From positions 1 through 13,472 of the forward strand of contig JAJTHJ010000124.1 of the NCBI GenBank assembly GCA_021298875.1: a DNA stretch of 13,472 nt. Reading direction: 5' to 3'. The DNA comes from Burkholderiales bacterium. Lineage in GTDB: Bacteria > Pseudomonadota > Gammaproteobacteria > Burkholderiales > Burkholderiaceae_F. The notes below the pieces were generated by a model, which was given only the letters and a program-made list of their open reading frames with translations, ran no database searches and had not been told where the DNA came from. This document shows, one piece after another, positions 1 through 8,086 of this stretch; positions within the stretch are counted from its first letter, which is position 1, and each line of letters opens with the position of its first letter. Position numbers and translations under genes: made by a program.

Positions 1-380
1 ACTTCGACCACGGCGCGCGCGCCGTCCTTTTCGACGCGCAGGGCAAAGTCGGCCAGAGTCTGGTCGCGATCCGCGCGCTGCGCGGGAAGCGCAACCAGCG
101 TCACGCCGACCGGTTCGGCCAGGCTTGGCGCGGCCCACGGCGGCGCCGGCAGACGAGCGAGCGGCAAGGCTTCGCCCGCGGCATTGAAAACACGCAGGTC
201 GCGCAGATCTACGCGCGCCGCCGCTCGATACAGCGCCTCGTCGATTTGCAGGACATGCAGCCCGGCATCCCGCTCGGTCGTCAGCGGTGCGCGCAGTGCA
301 AACCCGTCCGGCGATTGCGCCCCGACGGCGGCCGCGCACAGTGCAAGCAGCAAACCCACGGAGGCCGATAGGGACTTCAT
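1..380 (-). CDS. DUF3999 family protein, N-terminal part (runs off the left edge)
   Basis: Reading the minus strand from the ATG at 380 gives an open frame of 126 codons to the window edge, so the C-terminal part is missing. It opens with a Sec signal peptide: MKSL, then a hydrophobic stretch VGLLLALCAAAVGA and a likely cut after GAQ. The exported part contains DAGLHVLQIDEALYRAA and DLRDLRVFNAAGEALPL, which fit the start of DUF3999, a family of uncharacterised exported proteins usually of about 450 residues with a C-terminal membrane anchor. The start codon overlaps the stop of the DUF2339 gene (ATGA), implying translational coupling. DUF2339 and DUF3999 genes are commonly neighbours, which supports the call. 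The function is unknown; an envelope role is inference from the signal peptide and the membrane partner. The break in the upstream gene could reduce its expression. Confidence 0.82.
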   Translation of the reverse strand, partial: MKSLSASVGLLLALCAAAVGAQSPDGFALRAPLTTERDAGLHVLQIDEALYRAAARVDLRDLRVFNAAGEALPLARLPAPPWAAPSLAEPVGVTLVALPAQRADRDQTLADFALRVEKDGARAVVE

Positions 381-3300
381 TTCGCTGGTTCTCCCTGCTT
401 GGCCGCGGCCGCCGGCGGCACCGGCGCCAGATAGCCGATCAGCAACAGCAACAAACCCACGCCGACGAAGGAGACAATCCGCTCGATCATGCCTTGGCCG
501 GACAAGTCGATGAAGAAAAGCTTCGCCACCACCAGCGCCAGCAAACCGGCGCCGGCGATCCAGACCGCACGCCAGCCGCGCCGGTGCGCCAGCCGCATCG
601 CCACCAGCGCGGTGCTCGTCCACAGCAGCGACAACACGGTTTGCGCGATCGCCGAGCGCCCGAGCGCATCGAGCGACCAGTCCACCCCGGCAACGAAGTG
701 CACCGCGCGCAGCGCGACGACGTTGAGCGCGAAGAACGCCGCCGCCGCCAGCGTCGCTCGCACCGGCTCGCGCCACGCGGTGCGCGCGTCGGCCAGATGC
801 CAGCGCAGCAAGGCGGCCAGCACCGCGACCGACGCCAGATCCAGCGGATTGACAATCGGCCAGGCCGGCAGTGGTGCCGGATCGCCGGCGCACCACAGAT
901 TGGCGAACAGCAGCCAGCCGAGCGCCGCGGCGGCCAGACCGGGCGCGCCGACCTGCGCATACGCAAACGGTGCGGCGCGCATCGGCCAGCGCAGCGCGTG
1001 TTGCACGACGATCCAAAGCGCGCCGGCCATCACCAACCCCCAAGCGGCGTGGAACCAGCCATCGCCCGCCACGCGATCGACTTGCAGCGCAGCCTCGGCA
1101 GCCAGCATCGCGGTGGCGAGCCACAGCCCCGCCACGTGCACCGAACCGCTTAACGGCAGCTTGACTGCTGCCCGTTCTTCGGCCCGCAGCCGCAAGTAGA
1201 ACAGCGACCAGGCCGCCGGCCACACCACCCAGCCGAGATCGCGGCTCGGCGCCTGCGCAAAGCCGACCGCCAGCGCCACCACGTACGCGGCCAGCGTCAG
1301 ATGCGCCGCGAAGAAGCTCCAGGCCAGCCGCTGCGGCCAGTCCCAGCGCAGCCGCGCGCCAAGCCAAGCGAGCGCCAGCGCGGTTGCACCGATGAGCACC
1401 AAGGCGAGTTGCGCGATTTCGAGCGGCGAGTCGATATGGCGCAGCGCATAGGCGAGCAGCGCCACCAGCCAGGCGAGCACGCCAAGCGTCAGCAAGATCG
1501 CCGCCGCCAGGCGGCGCGCCGGGTCGGCGGCGCGCAGCGACAGCAGTGCCGCCGCCACGCCGGTCGCGGCCACCGCCAACCGCAGCAACAGCTTCCAGTC
1601 CACGCGGGCCTCGTGCCCCGCAGGATGGGCAAACGCGACCACGGCGGCGGCGACGAACATGGCCACCCCCGCCACCCACTCCGGCGACAGCGCTCTCGCC
1701 GTGGCGGCCCGCCGATCCGCCGCCAGCAGCACCAGCGCCAGCGCGTACCACGCGAACGCGTACCACGGAAAACCGAGCGGCTGCCAGATCAAGGCCACGA
1801 CCCAGCCCCAGGCGAGTAATTGGGCAAGCCAGGGCGCCACGGCAAACGCTTCGCGCCAAGACTCGCCCCAGGACGCGGGCGCCGTCCGCCGCAGCAACGC
1901 GGCACTGGCAAAGGCGCACCCGGCGAACACCGCGAGATTGACGGTGAATCCGGAGAACTCCGCGTACAGCGCGAGCTCGCCGCGGCCCAAGGCCTGCGCC
2001 AGCGCGACCGCGCCCGCCGCATGCAGCGCCAGGCCGGCCGCTACCGGCAGAGTCCGTTGCTGCCGCAGACCCACCCATAGCAGCGCTACGCCTTCCACCG
2101 CCCAGGCGGCGGCCGTCCACTGCGCGCTGGCCGCCAGCGGCACCGCCAGCGTCAGAAGGGCCACGCCGATGCCGGACACCGCCTCCGTCAACAGGCGCAG
2201 CGCCGGATCGCGCCGCCGCAGCAGCGCAGTGGACGCAGCCAGATACACCGCCGCGGCAACTACCGCGGCGACCGCCAACTGCTCGCCCTGCGTAAAGCGC
2301 GTCTGGATGCCGAAGGCCGCGAGCGGCAGCGCGAACACCAGCGTGGTGTCGAACAAGCCGCGCCGCTCGCCGCGCTGACGCAGCGCATAGAGCAGCGACA
2401 CCACGAAGAACAAGACCCAGAAGGCGGCGAGAAAGCCCTGCCCCACCGGATAGTCCAACGGGGAGTAGCGCTGCACCGCCCACAGGCCACTGACGGCGAA
2501 GGTGAAGAGAAAGCCGAGCCAGTTCAGTTCGCGCTAGGCGCGGAACCACGCGACGCCCGCCACACCGAAGTTCAGCAGCAGGTAGTAGGAGAAGAGCACC
2601 GCCACGCGGCCCTCGCCGGTGGACACGAGCAGTGGCGCCAGGTAACCGCCCGTCGCGCCCAGCACCGCCAGCGCGCGGGCGTCCTGCAACACCGCGAGCG
2701 TGCCCGACAGCACGGCAAGCGCCGCCATGAACGCAAACGCGGGCAGCGGCGCCAACACGTCGTAAAAGCGCAGCGCCGCGAACGCCGTCAGGTACAGGAT
2801 GCCGATTGCGCCGCCTTGCAGCGTGATCGCATAGCCGGGGCGTCGCGCCCGCATCCGCCAGCCGAGTCCCAGCAACACCAGCGCGCCCACCGCCACGCCG
2901 AGCAGCCGCAGTTCGATCGGCACCTGCGTGTGCTCGGCCACGTAGCGCAACAGAAAGGCCACGCCGACGAACAAAACCAGCAGGCCGATGCGCGCCACCG
3001 TGTTGCCACCGAAGAGCCAGGCGCGCGCGGCGTCCACCGCGCGCTCCAAGGCTGAAGGCGTCGGCGGCCGGCGGCTGGTAATGGGCGCTGGAGTCGTCGT
3101 TGGCGGCAGCGGCGCAGCGGCGGGGCGCGGCCCGATCCGTTCAACGGGACGAGGCGGCATTGGCGCAGTCGGTGGCGCCATGGGAGCGGGAACTGCGGCC
3201 GACGCGGTCGTAACGGTCGTCCACCCGGGCCGCACCGCAGGCGCGGTCGGCTGCGGCTCCGCGGCTGCATGCGGCGGCGCCGGCGGAGTGGCCACCTGGC

Positions 3301-3568
3301 GCTGTGCCTTGAGTTCGTCCAACTCAACCGACAATTCGGTCACACGCGCCGCCAGGCGCTGTTGCGCGCGCTGCAGGCGGTCCAGCCGATCCCGCAGCGC
3401 AAGGCTGCGGCGAATGGCGAACCCGATGGCGAATCCCAGCGGCACCGTGACCCAGAGCGCGAAGGGCGACGTGGCAAAGGCGACGAACGCGCCGACCGCC
3501 ATCCCGATCCATACCGGCAGCCATGTCGTGGGTGGCGCCGCAAGGTCCGACTGGTAGTGGTCCTGCAT
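377..3568 (-). pseudogene. DUF2339 family polytopic membrane protein, interrupted by an in-frame TAG
   Basis: One frame of 1063 codons runs from the ATG at 3568 to the TGA at 377-379, broken only by TAG at 2534-2536 (codon 345). The first part (344 aa) has a hydrophobic N-terminus (about residues 17-50), a short coiled coil (55-90), a Pro/Ala-rich linker (92-172) and the DUF2339 hallmark WLFGGNTVARIGLLVLFVGV near 184-203. The second part (718 codons after the stop) is an almost unbroken series of hydrophobic helices. Family resemblance continues across the stop: AWFRA-stop-RELNWLGFLFTF, where homologues have Trp. Full length of about 1060 fits the family (roughly 900-1100). The start at 3568 is chosen over an in-frame TTG at 3598 because GGGGAG lies 8 nt before it. 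A GTG at 2476 could in principle restart translation. The family's function is unknown. The gene may be truncated in vivo, or the TAG may be a sequence error. Confidence 0.8.
2534..2536 (-). other. Premature amber codon in the DUF2339 gene
   Basis: CTA on the plus strand reads TAG on the minus strand, between GCC (Ala) and CGC (Arg), in the same frame as the ORFs on both sides (3568 to 2537 and 2533 to 380). A single G-to-A change from TGG would create it. No insertion or deletion is needed, so this is a nonsense change rather than a frameshift. Confidence 0.9.
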
Positions 3569-3576
3569 CGAATCAA

Positions 3577-3582
3577 CTCCCC
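3577..3582 (-). promoter_or_regulatory. Ribosome binding site of the DUF2339 gene
   Basis: The minus strand reads GGGGAG here, 8 nt before the ATG at 3568. It decides the start in favour of this ATG over the upstream in-frame TTG at 3598. Confidence 0.65.
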
Positions 3583-3696
3583 GTCGAGATCGGGCCAAGA
3601 CTGCGCGTCAAACCCGGAACGCACAAACCGCCGACCGCGCTGCCGCAGCCGGCGCTACCGCGAGTGTCCGGCACCGCTACCAGCGGAACAGGATAG

Positions 3697-4323
3697 TCAG
3701 CGAGCAGCCAGCTCAGTGCTGGCAAGCATGCCCACCCCCGCCGCCGCCAGTTGCGCCCGCGCGGCCGCCAACGAGCCGCCCGTGTCGATCGCCCGGCAGG
3801 CGTCTTCGACCACAAACGTTGCAAAGCCCGCGGCCTGTGCGTCGAGCGCGCTCCAGGCGACGCAGAAGTCGGTGGCGAGACCGCAGCAATACACGTCGGT
3901 GATGCCGCGCTCGCACAGCATCGCGGCGAGTCCGGTCGGCGTGACGCGGTCCGCTTCGAGAAAGGCCGAGTAGCTGTCGGTATGCGCGTGGTAGCCCTTG
4001 CGCACGATGGCCTGCGCGCGGGTGAGATCAAGCCCGTCGGCCAACGCCGCGCCGCGCGTGCCCTGCACGCAATGGTCGGGCCAGAGCACCTGCCGGCCAT
4101 AGGCGAGGTCGATCGTCTCGAACGGCCGCTTGCCGGCATGACTCGATGCGAAGCTCACATGCCCGGCCGGATGCCAGTCCTGCGTGGCGATGACGTTGGC
4201 AAAGCGCGGCACCAGCGCGTTGACGACCGTGATCACCTCGTCCCCGCGCGGCACGGCGAGCGCGCCGCCGGGCAGGAAGTCGTTTTGCACGTCGATGATC
4301 AGGAGCAACGCAGAAGGCGGCAT
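3697..4323 (-). CDS. pncA: Nicotinamidase (isochorismatase-like hydrolase)
   Basis: Cytoplasmic enzyme that hydrolyses nicotinamide to nicotinate plus ammonia, the first step of Preiss-Handler NAD salvage. The 208-aa product (E. coli PncA is 213) shows the full active site: Asp11 in LLLIIDVQNDFLPGG, Lys109 in IVRKGYHAHTDSYSAF, and nucleophile Cys154 in YCCGLATDFCVAWSAL. The metal site is also visible as Asp49, His51 and His55 in TQDWHPAGHVSF, with His84 in WPDHCVQGT. The ATG at 4323 is chosen because it sits immediately before the conserved first beta strand; only a weak AAGG precedes it. The frame stays open upstream, but that extension has no family resemblance. It is divergent from the DUF4124-like gene (81-bp gap) and 128 bp upstream of the DUF2339 start; that 128-bp gap shows nothing recognisable. 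NMN-amidase or isochorismatase activity is less likely given the intact PncA motifs. Confidence 0.93.
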   Translation of the reverse strand: MPPSALLLIIDVQNDFLPGGALAVPRGDEVITVVNALVPRFANVIATQDWHPAGHVSFASSHAGKRPFETIDLAYGRQVLWPDHCVQGTRGAALADGLDLTRAQAIVRKGYHAHTDSYSAFLEADRVTPTGLAAMLCERGITDVYCCGLATDFCVAWSALDAQAAGFATFVVEDACRAIDTGGSLAAARAQLAAAGVGMLASTELAAR

Positions 4324-4390
4324 CGCGCGTAACCTTGGGAGGTCAGGCGTCGAACTGGACAGCGACCAGCATAGCGACGTCGCGCACGAC

Positions 4391-4397
4391 AAAGGAG
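4391..4397 (+). promoter_or_regulatory. Ribosome binding site of the DUF4124-like gene
   Basis: AAAGGAG lies 7 nt before the ATG at 4405 and is the best Shine-Dalgarno match in the window. It fixes the start of the downstream secreted protein. Confidence 0.75.
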
Positions 4398-4404
4398 CGT
4401 AACC

Positions 4405-4992
4405 ATGACCCGACTTTGGCCGATTCTGCTTGGCGTTACCGCGCTGTCCGCCGCCGAGGCGGCGACTATCGTCCGTTGCGAAAGCAACGGACGCGTCACC
4501 TACCAGAACGTCCCCTGCCCGGCCATGGCGCAGTCGCGCGAGGTCGAAGCGGCCAACGTCGAATTGCCTCCGGTGGACACGGCGGCGGTGGAGGCGCGGC
4601 GCGCGGCCTTTCTCGCTGAGCGCCAACGCGCCGCCGCTACCGCGCGCGATGCGGAGCTCGCCCGGCTGGCCGATACGCAGGCCGACCTCGCCCGCACCCA
4701 GCAGCGCCAGGCGGCCACGCTAGACGCACTCGCCGACGAGGTTGCCAATCAGCCGACCGTCGTCTACGGCGGCTATGGTGGCTATGGCGGCTACCCCCAG
4801 GGCAAGGTAAACCGGCCCGGGCTGCCCAAGCACAAGCCGGAGGCCGGCCGCCCCGACGGCGGCTACGACCGCCCGACCCCGTACCGCGACCGCGGCAACA
4901 CCGCCTCGGCGATCGACCGGGCGGTGCAACGCGCGGTCGCGCAGCGCGTCGAGCGCGACATCCTCGGCCCGGCGCCGGGGGCGCGGCGTTAG
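4405..4992 (+). CDS. Small secreted DUF4124-like protein with coiled coil and Gly-Tyr repeat
   Basis: The 195-aa product begins with a signal peptide (MTRLWPILLGVTALSAAEA, cleavage near residue 19-20). The mature start, TIVRCESNGRVTYQNVPCP, has two cysteines (25 and 38) and the spacing and 'G-x-V-x-Y' core of the DUF4124 domain, common in exported proteins of beta- and gammaproteobacteria. An Ala/Arg/Glu-rich coiled coil follows (about 57-113), then a GGYGGYGGY repeat (122-130) and a Pro/Arg/Gly-rich tail. A strong AAAGGAG at 7 nt supports the start. It reads toward pntB, with 16 bp between the two stop codons and no convincing terminator in the gap. The function is unknown. The cysteine pair suggests a periplasmic disulphide-bonded fold. 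The remainder is low-complexity sequence and could be poorly conserved. Confidence 0.75.
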   Translation: MTRLWPILLGVTALSAAEAATIVRCESNGRVTYQNVPCPAMAQSREVEAANVELPPVDTAAVEARRAAFLAERQRAAATARDAELARLADTQADLARTQQRQAATLDALADEVANQPTVVYGGYGGYGGYPQGKVNRPGLPKHKPEAGRPDGGYDRPTPYRDRGNTASAIDRAVQRAVAQRVERDILGPAPGARR

Positions 4993-5008
4993 GGCCGCCC
5001 GCGGGGCG

Positions 5009-6442
5009 TCATTCCACCGCCTTGACGATGTCCTCGATCACCTTCTTGGCGTCGCCGAAGACCATCATGGTCTTGTCCATGTAGAAGAGTTCGTTGTCCA
5101 GCGCCGCGTAACCGCTCGCCATGCTGCGCTTGTTGACGATCACCTGGCGCGCCTTGTAGGCCTCCAAGATCGGCATGCCGGCGATCGGGCTCTTGGGGTC
5201 TTTGGCGGCGGGGTTGACCACGTCGTTGGCGCCGAGCACCAGCACCACGTCGGTGTCGGAAAACTCCGCGTTGATGTCTTCCATCTCGTGCACCTGGTCG
5301 TAGGGCACTTCGGCCTCGGCCAGCAGCACGTTCATGTGGCCGGGCATGCGGCCCGCCACCGGGTGGATCGCGTAGCGGACGTTGATGCCCTTTTTGATCA
5401 GCTTGTCGGACAACTCCTTCAATGGGTGCTGCGCGCGCGCCACCGCCAGACCGTATCCGGGCACGATGATCACGCTCTCCGCATTGCCGAGCAGGAAGGC
5501 CACATCGTCGGCAGCACCGCTCTTGACCGGGCGCTGCGCGCCGCCGCCCGCCGCGGCGGCGGCCACCTCGCCGCCAAAGCCGCCCAGGATCACGTTGAAG
5601 AACGAGCGGTTCATCGCCCGGCACATGATGTACGACAGGATCGCGCCGCTGGAGCCGACCAGGCTGCCGGCGATGATCAGCATCGAGTTGTTGAGCGAAA
5701 AGCCGATCCCCGCCGCCGCCCAGCCCGAGTAGCTGTTGAGCATCGACACCACCACCGGCATGTCCGCGCCGCCGATGGGGATGATGATCAGCACGCCGAG
5801 CACGAAGGCGATGGCCAGCATGATCACGAAGGGCGTCCAGTCCTGCGTGACCACGAACCAGATGCCGGCGGCGAGCATCGCGAGCGCGAGCACGAGGTTC
5901 AGCATGTGCTGGCCGCTGAAGACCACCGGCGCGCCCTGAAACAAGCGGAATTTGTACTTGCCCGACAGCTTGCCGAAGGCGATCACCGAGCCAGAGAAGG
6001 TGATCGCGCCGACAAAGGCGCCGATGAAGAGCTCGATCCGATTGCCCACCGGCACCGCACCGCCCTTCGGCGCGATGCCGAAAGCCCAGGGCTCGGCCAC
6101 CGCGGCAATGGCGATGAACACCGCGGCGAGACCGATCATGCTGTGCATGAAGGCGACCATCTCGGGCATCTTGGTCATCTCGACCTTGAAGGCGATGGCC
6201 GCGCCGATGCCGCCGCCCACCGCCAGCCCGAGCAGGATCCAGCCCAGCCCGCTGCCGATCAGGTGCGGCGAGAGCTTGTAAATGAGCGCCACCGTGGTCA
6301 GCACCGCGATGGCCATGCCGATCATGCCGAAGGTATTGCCCAGCCGCGAGGTGGTCGGGTGCGACAGACCTTTCAGCGCCTGGATAAAGCAGACGCTGGC
6401 GACGAGGTAGAGGAGGACGACGAGGTTCAGACTCAGGGTCAT
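5009..6442 (-). CDS. pntB: NAD(P) transhydrogenase subunit beta (membrane domain II plus NADP-binding domain III)
   Basis: Inner-membrane subunit of the proton-translocating transhydrogenase, which uses proton-motive force to drive hydride transfer from NADH to NADP+. The 477-aa product (E. coli PntB 462) has about nine hydrophobic segments in residues 1-285. They include MVAFMHSMIGLAAVF with His99/100, equivalent to the proton-channel histidine region, and GGADMPVVVSMLNSYSGWA. A Gly/Ala-rich linker (290-310) leads to domain III, with the NADP fingerprint GYGLAVARAQHPLKEL (329-344), RYAIHPVAGRMPGHMNVLLAEA, GANDVVNPAA (404-413) and KRSMASGYAALDNELF. The ATG at 6442 overlaps the stop of the preceding 66-aa ORF (ATGA), with GGGAAG 7 nt upstream. 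It is the last gene of the operon. All key motifs look intact. Confidence 0.96.
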   Translation of the reverse strand: MTLSLNLVVLLYLVASVCFIQALKGLSHPTTSRLGNTFGMIGMAIAVLTTVALIYKLSPHLIGSGLGWILLGLAVGGGIGAAIAFKVEMTKMPEMVAFMHSMIGLAAVFIAIAAVAEPWAFGIAPKGGAVPVGNRIELFIGAFVGAITFSGSVIAFGKLSGKYKFRLFQGAPVVFSGQHMLNLVLALAMLAAGIWFVVTQDWTPFVIMLAIAFVLGVLIIIPIGGADMPVVVSMLNSYSGWAAAGIGFSLNNSMLIIAGSLVGSSGAILSYIMCRAMNRSFFNVILGGFGGEVAAAAAGGGAQRPVKSGAADDVAFLLGNAESVIIVPGYGLAVARAQHPLKELSDKLIKKGINVRYAIHPVAGRMPGHMNVLLAEAEVPYDQVHEMEDINAEFSDTDVVLVLGANDVVNPAAKDPKSPIAGMPILEAYKARQVIVNKRSMASGYAALDNELFYMDKTMMVFGDAKKVIEDIVKAVE

Positions 6443-6639
6443 TTGTTTTCTTCCCGTTCAAACGGCTGTACGCCGAGAAGGCTCGCGACGAGTGCGGAGG
6501 CAATCGCGGCACCGGCCCCGCCGGCGACCGATTCGCCAAGACCCAGCTGTGGCCCGACGAACACGCCGATGCCGCCGCCAACGCACGCGGCTGCTATCAG
6601 CGCCCATCCGTGCGATATCTTGATCCGCGCAAGCCTCAC
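6439..6639 (-). CDS. Unrecognised 66-aa membrane protein inside the transhydrogenase operon
   Basis: The frame begins with GTG at 6639, which overlaps the pntAB stop (GTGA), and ends in TGA overlapping the pntB ATG (ATGA). GGGAG lies 7 nt before the GTG. The product is short and hydrophobic: a basic start (MRLARIKISHGW), a first glycine-rich helix with ALIAAACVGGGIGVFVGPQL, a loop with GLGESVAGG, a second helix AGAAIASALVASLLGV, and a charged end (FEREENK). The overlaps at both ends and the ribosome binding site make it very likely translated and coupled to both neighbours. I do not recognise the family. It does not resemble any transmembrane helix of PntA or PntB that I know, so an accessory subunit or assembly factor of the transhydrogenase is inference only. 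The frame stays open upstream to 6879, but that part is antiparallel-codon noise over pntAB. Confidence 0.75.
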   Translation of the reverse strand: MRLARIKISHGWALIAAACVGGGIGVFVGPQLGLGESVAGGAGAAIASALVASLLGVQPFEREENK

Positions 6640-6953
6640 TTCTTTTCTCCCGCGGCCGCTTTCGGCTCCTTCTTCTTGAACATCTCCAGCATCCGCCGCG
6701 TGACGAGGAAACCGCCGAAGACGTTGACCGCGGCCAGCGCCACCGCCAGCACGCCCATGGTTTTGGCCAGCCCCGTTTCGGTCAGCGCGGCAGCGAGCAT
6801 CGCGCCGACAATGACGATCGCCGAGATCGCGTTGGTCACACTCATCAGCGGCGTGTGCAGCGCCGGCGTGACGTTCCACACCACGTGGTAGCCGACGTAA
6901 ATCGCCAGCACGAAGATGATCAGGTTCCAGACGATGGGGCTGATGGCTTCCAT
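6636..6953 (-). CDS. pntAB: NAD(P) transhydrogenase subunit alpha part 2 (membrane domain)
   Basis: The 105-aa product is the small membrane subunit of the three-polypeptide (Rhodospirillum rubrum-type) transhydrogenase. It corresponds to the membrane end of E. coli PntA. It shows three hydrophobic helices: IVWNLIIFVLAIYVGYHVVW (about 7-26), a second around VTNAISAIVIVGAMLAAAL, and a third around TMGVLAVALAAVNVFGGFLV. The conserved VTPALHTPLMSVTNAISAI signature lies between the first two. A lysine-rich tail (FKKKEPKAAAGEKK) ends it. The ATG at 6953 follows GGAG at 5 nt; this site partly coincides with the TAG stop of the upstream nitronate monooxygenase gene (TAGGAG), so the two are probably translated in a coupled way. 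It assembles with PntAA and PntB. Confidence 0.95.
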   Translation of the reverse strand: MEAISPIVWNLIIFVLAIYVGYHVVWNVTPALHTPLMSVTNAISAIVIVGAMLAAALTETGLAKTMGVLAVALAAVNVFGGFLVTRRMLEMFKKKEPKAAAGEKK

Positions 6954-6961
6954 GGGTTCTC

Positions 6962-8035
6962 CTACACCAAAGCGTCGAATTCTTCGATCAAGCGGCTCAT
7001 CACCGCAGCGGTGGGCTCGGCGCACGCGAGCGCCGCGCCCTGCCCGGCCCAAAGCGAGACGAACTCCGCGCGGCCCTGCGCGTTGGCCGCCGCGCGCAGC
7101 GGCGCGGTCAATGCGTTTTGAATCGGATAGTCGGGGATGTCGGCCTCGCCGATTTCCTGCATGAAGCGATTGCGCAGCCCGCGCGCCGGCCGGCCGCTGA
7201 AGCTGCGGGTCACTTGCGTGGCGGTGTCGGTCGCCTGCGCGAGCGCGGCTTTGTAGGCAGGGCTAGTGCCGCATTCCGGTGTCGCCAGCAGCGCGGAGCC
7301 GAGTTGCACGCCGCTCGCGCCGAGCAATAGCGCCGCCGCGATCTGCGCGCCGCTCATCACGCTGCCGGCCGCGATCACCGGGATCTCCACCGCCGCGGCG
7401 ACCTGCGGCAGCAGCGCGAACAAGCCGATCTGTCCTTCGTCGAAGGGCACCGCAAAACTTGCGCGGTGGCCACCCGTTTCAGCGCCCTGCGCCACGACCG
7501 CGTCGCAGCCGAGTTCGGCCAGAAGTTTCGCCTCGGCCACGCAACTGGCGGTGCCAATCACAAACGTGCCACGTGCATGCAGCGCGGCGAGCCGGGCGCG
7601 GTCGAGTAGGCCGAAGGTGAAGGAGAACACCGGCAGGCGCGCTTCCAACACGGCGTCGAACTGCGCGGCAAAGTCGGGGGCGCAGCGTGCCGGGACTTCC
7701 GGCGGCGGCAACCCAAGCTCCGCGCAGTACGGCGCCAACTTAGCCAGCATCCGAGCGACCTGCGCAGCGTCGGCCTGCGGCTGCGGGGCGATGAAGAGAT
7801 TGATCCCGAAAGGCTTGCGCGTCAGTGCGCGGGTCTGCGCGATCGCCTGCTCGATCGCGGAGGGTTGCATCATCCCGGCGCCGAGCAGTCCCAGGCCGCC
7901 GCCTTCACCGACAGCAGCGACGAGCGCGGGCGTGGTCACGCCCGCCATCGGCCCTCCCAGGATCGGCTGGGCGATGCCGAGGCGAACGGTCAAGCGTGCG
8001 GCACGCCGATCAAACAGACTTGCGAGGGGAGCCAT
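6962..8035 (-). CDS. Nitronate monooxygenase (2-nitropropane dioxygenase family)
   Basis: FMN-dependent TIM-barrel enzyme of the class that oxidises alkyl nitronates (for example propionate-3-nitronate) to carbonyl compounds and nitrite. The product has 357 aa, usual for the family. Visible motifs are QPILGGPMAGVTTPALVAAV and GGGLG at the N-terminus, KPFGINLFI (74-82), the presumed catalytic His190 in QGAETGGHRASF, the phosphate-binding IAAGSVMSGAQIAAALLLGA (221-240) and GVQLGSALLATPECGTS. The ATG at 8035 matches the usual family start; only a weak GGTGG precedes it. The gene stands within the pnt operon, 216 bp after pntAA (a gap that holds a REP-like repeat) and 8 bp before pntAB. Any link to transhydrogenase function is inference. 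An enoyl-ACP reductase (FabK-like) role is possible but less likely given the GGHR motif. Confidence 0.88.
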   Translation of the reverse strand: MAPLASLFDRRAARLTVRLGIAQPILGGPMAGVTTPALVAAVGEGGGLGLLGAGMMQPSAIEQAIAQTRALTRKPFGINLFIAPQPQADAAQVARMLAKLAPYCAELGLPPPEVPARCAPDFAAQFDAVLEARLPVFSFTFGLLDRARLAALHARGTFVIGTASCVAEAKLLAELGCDAVVAQGAETGGHRASFAVPFDEGQIGLFALLPQVAAAVEIPVIAAGSVMSGAQIAAALLLGASGVQLGSALLATPECGTSPAYKAALAQATDTATQVTRSFSGRPARGLRNRFMQEIGEADIPDYPIQNALTAPLRAAANAQGRAEFVSLWAGQGAALACAEPTAAVMSRLIEEFDALV

Positions 8036-8086
8036 GGCTATGTTCCACCCGCCGCATATCGACGCGTTCCCTTCGGACGTCGCAGC

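Noticed and set aside
2534..2536. TAG as a recoded sense codon (pyrrolysine or stop-codon reassignment)
   Set aside because: At least four genes in the window end with TAG, and DUF2339 has no known recoded site; a point mutation or sequencing error is simpler.
4324..4626. N-terminal extension of the nicotinamidase frame
   Set aside because: It crosses the divergent promoter region and antisense to the secreted-protein gene; the family start is at 4323.
5288..6679. Plus-strand open frame of 463 codons over pntB
   Set aside because: It is rich in His/Arg/Asp with no hydrophobic core or motif, and it mirrors the confidently identified pntB; an antisense artefact of high GC.
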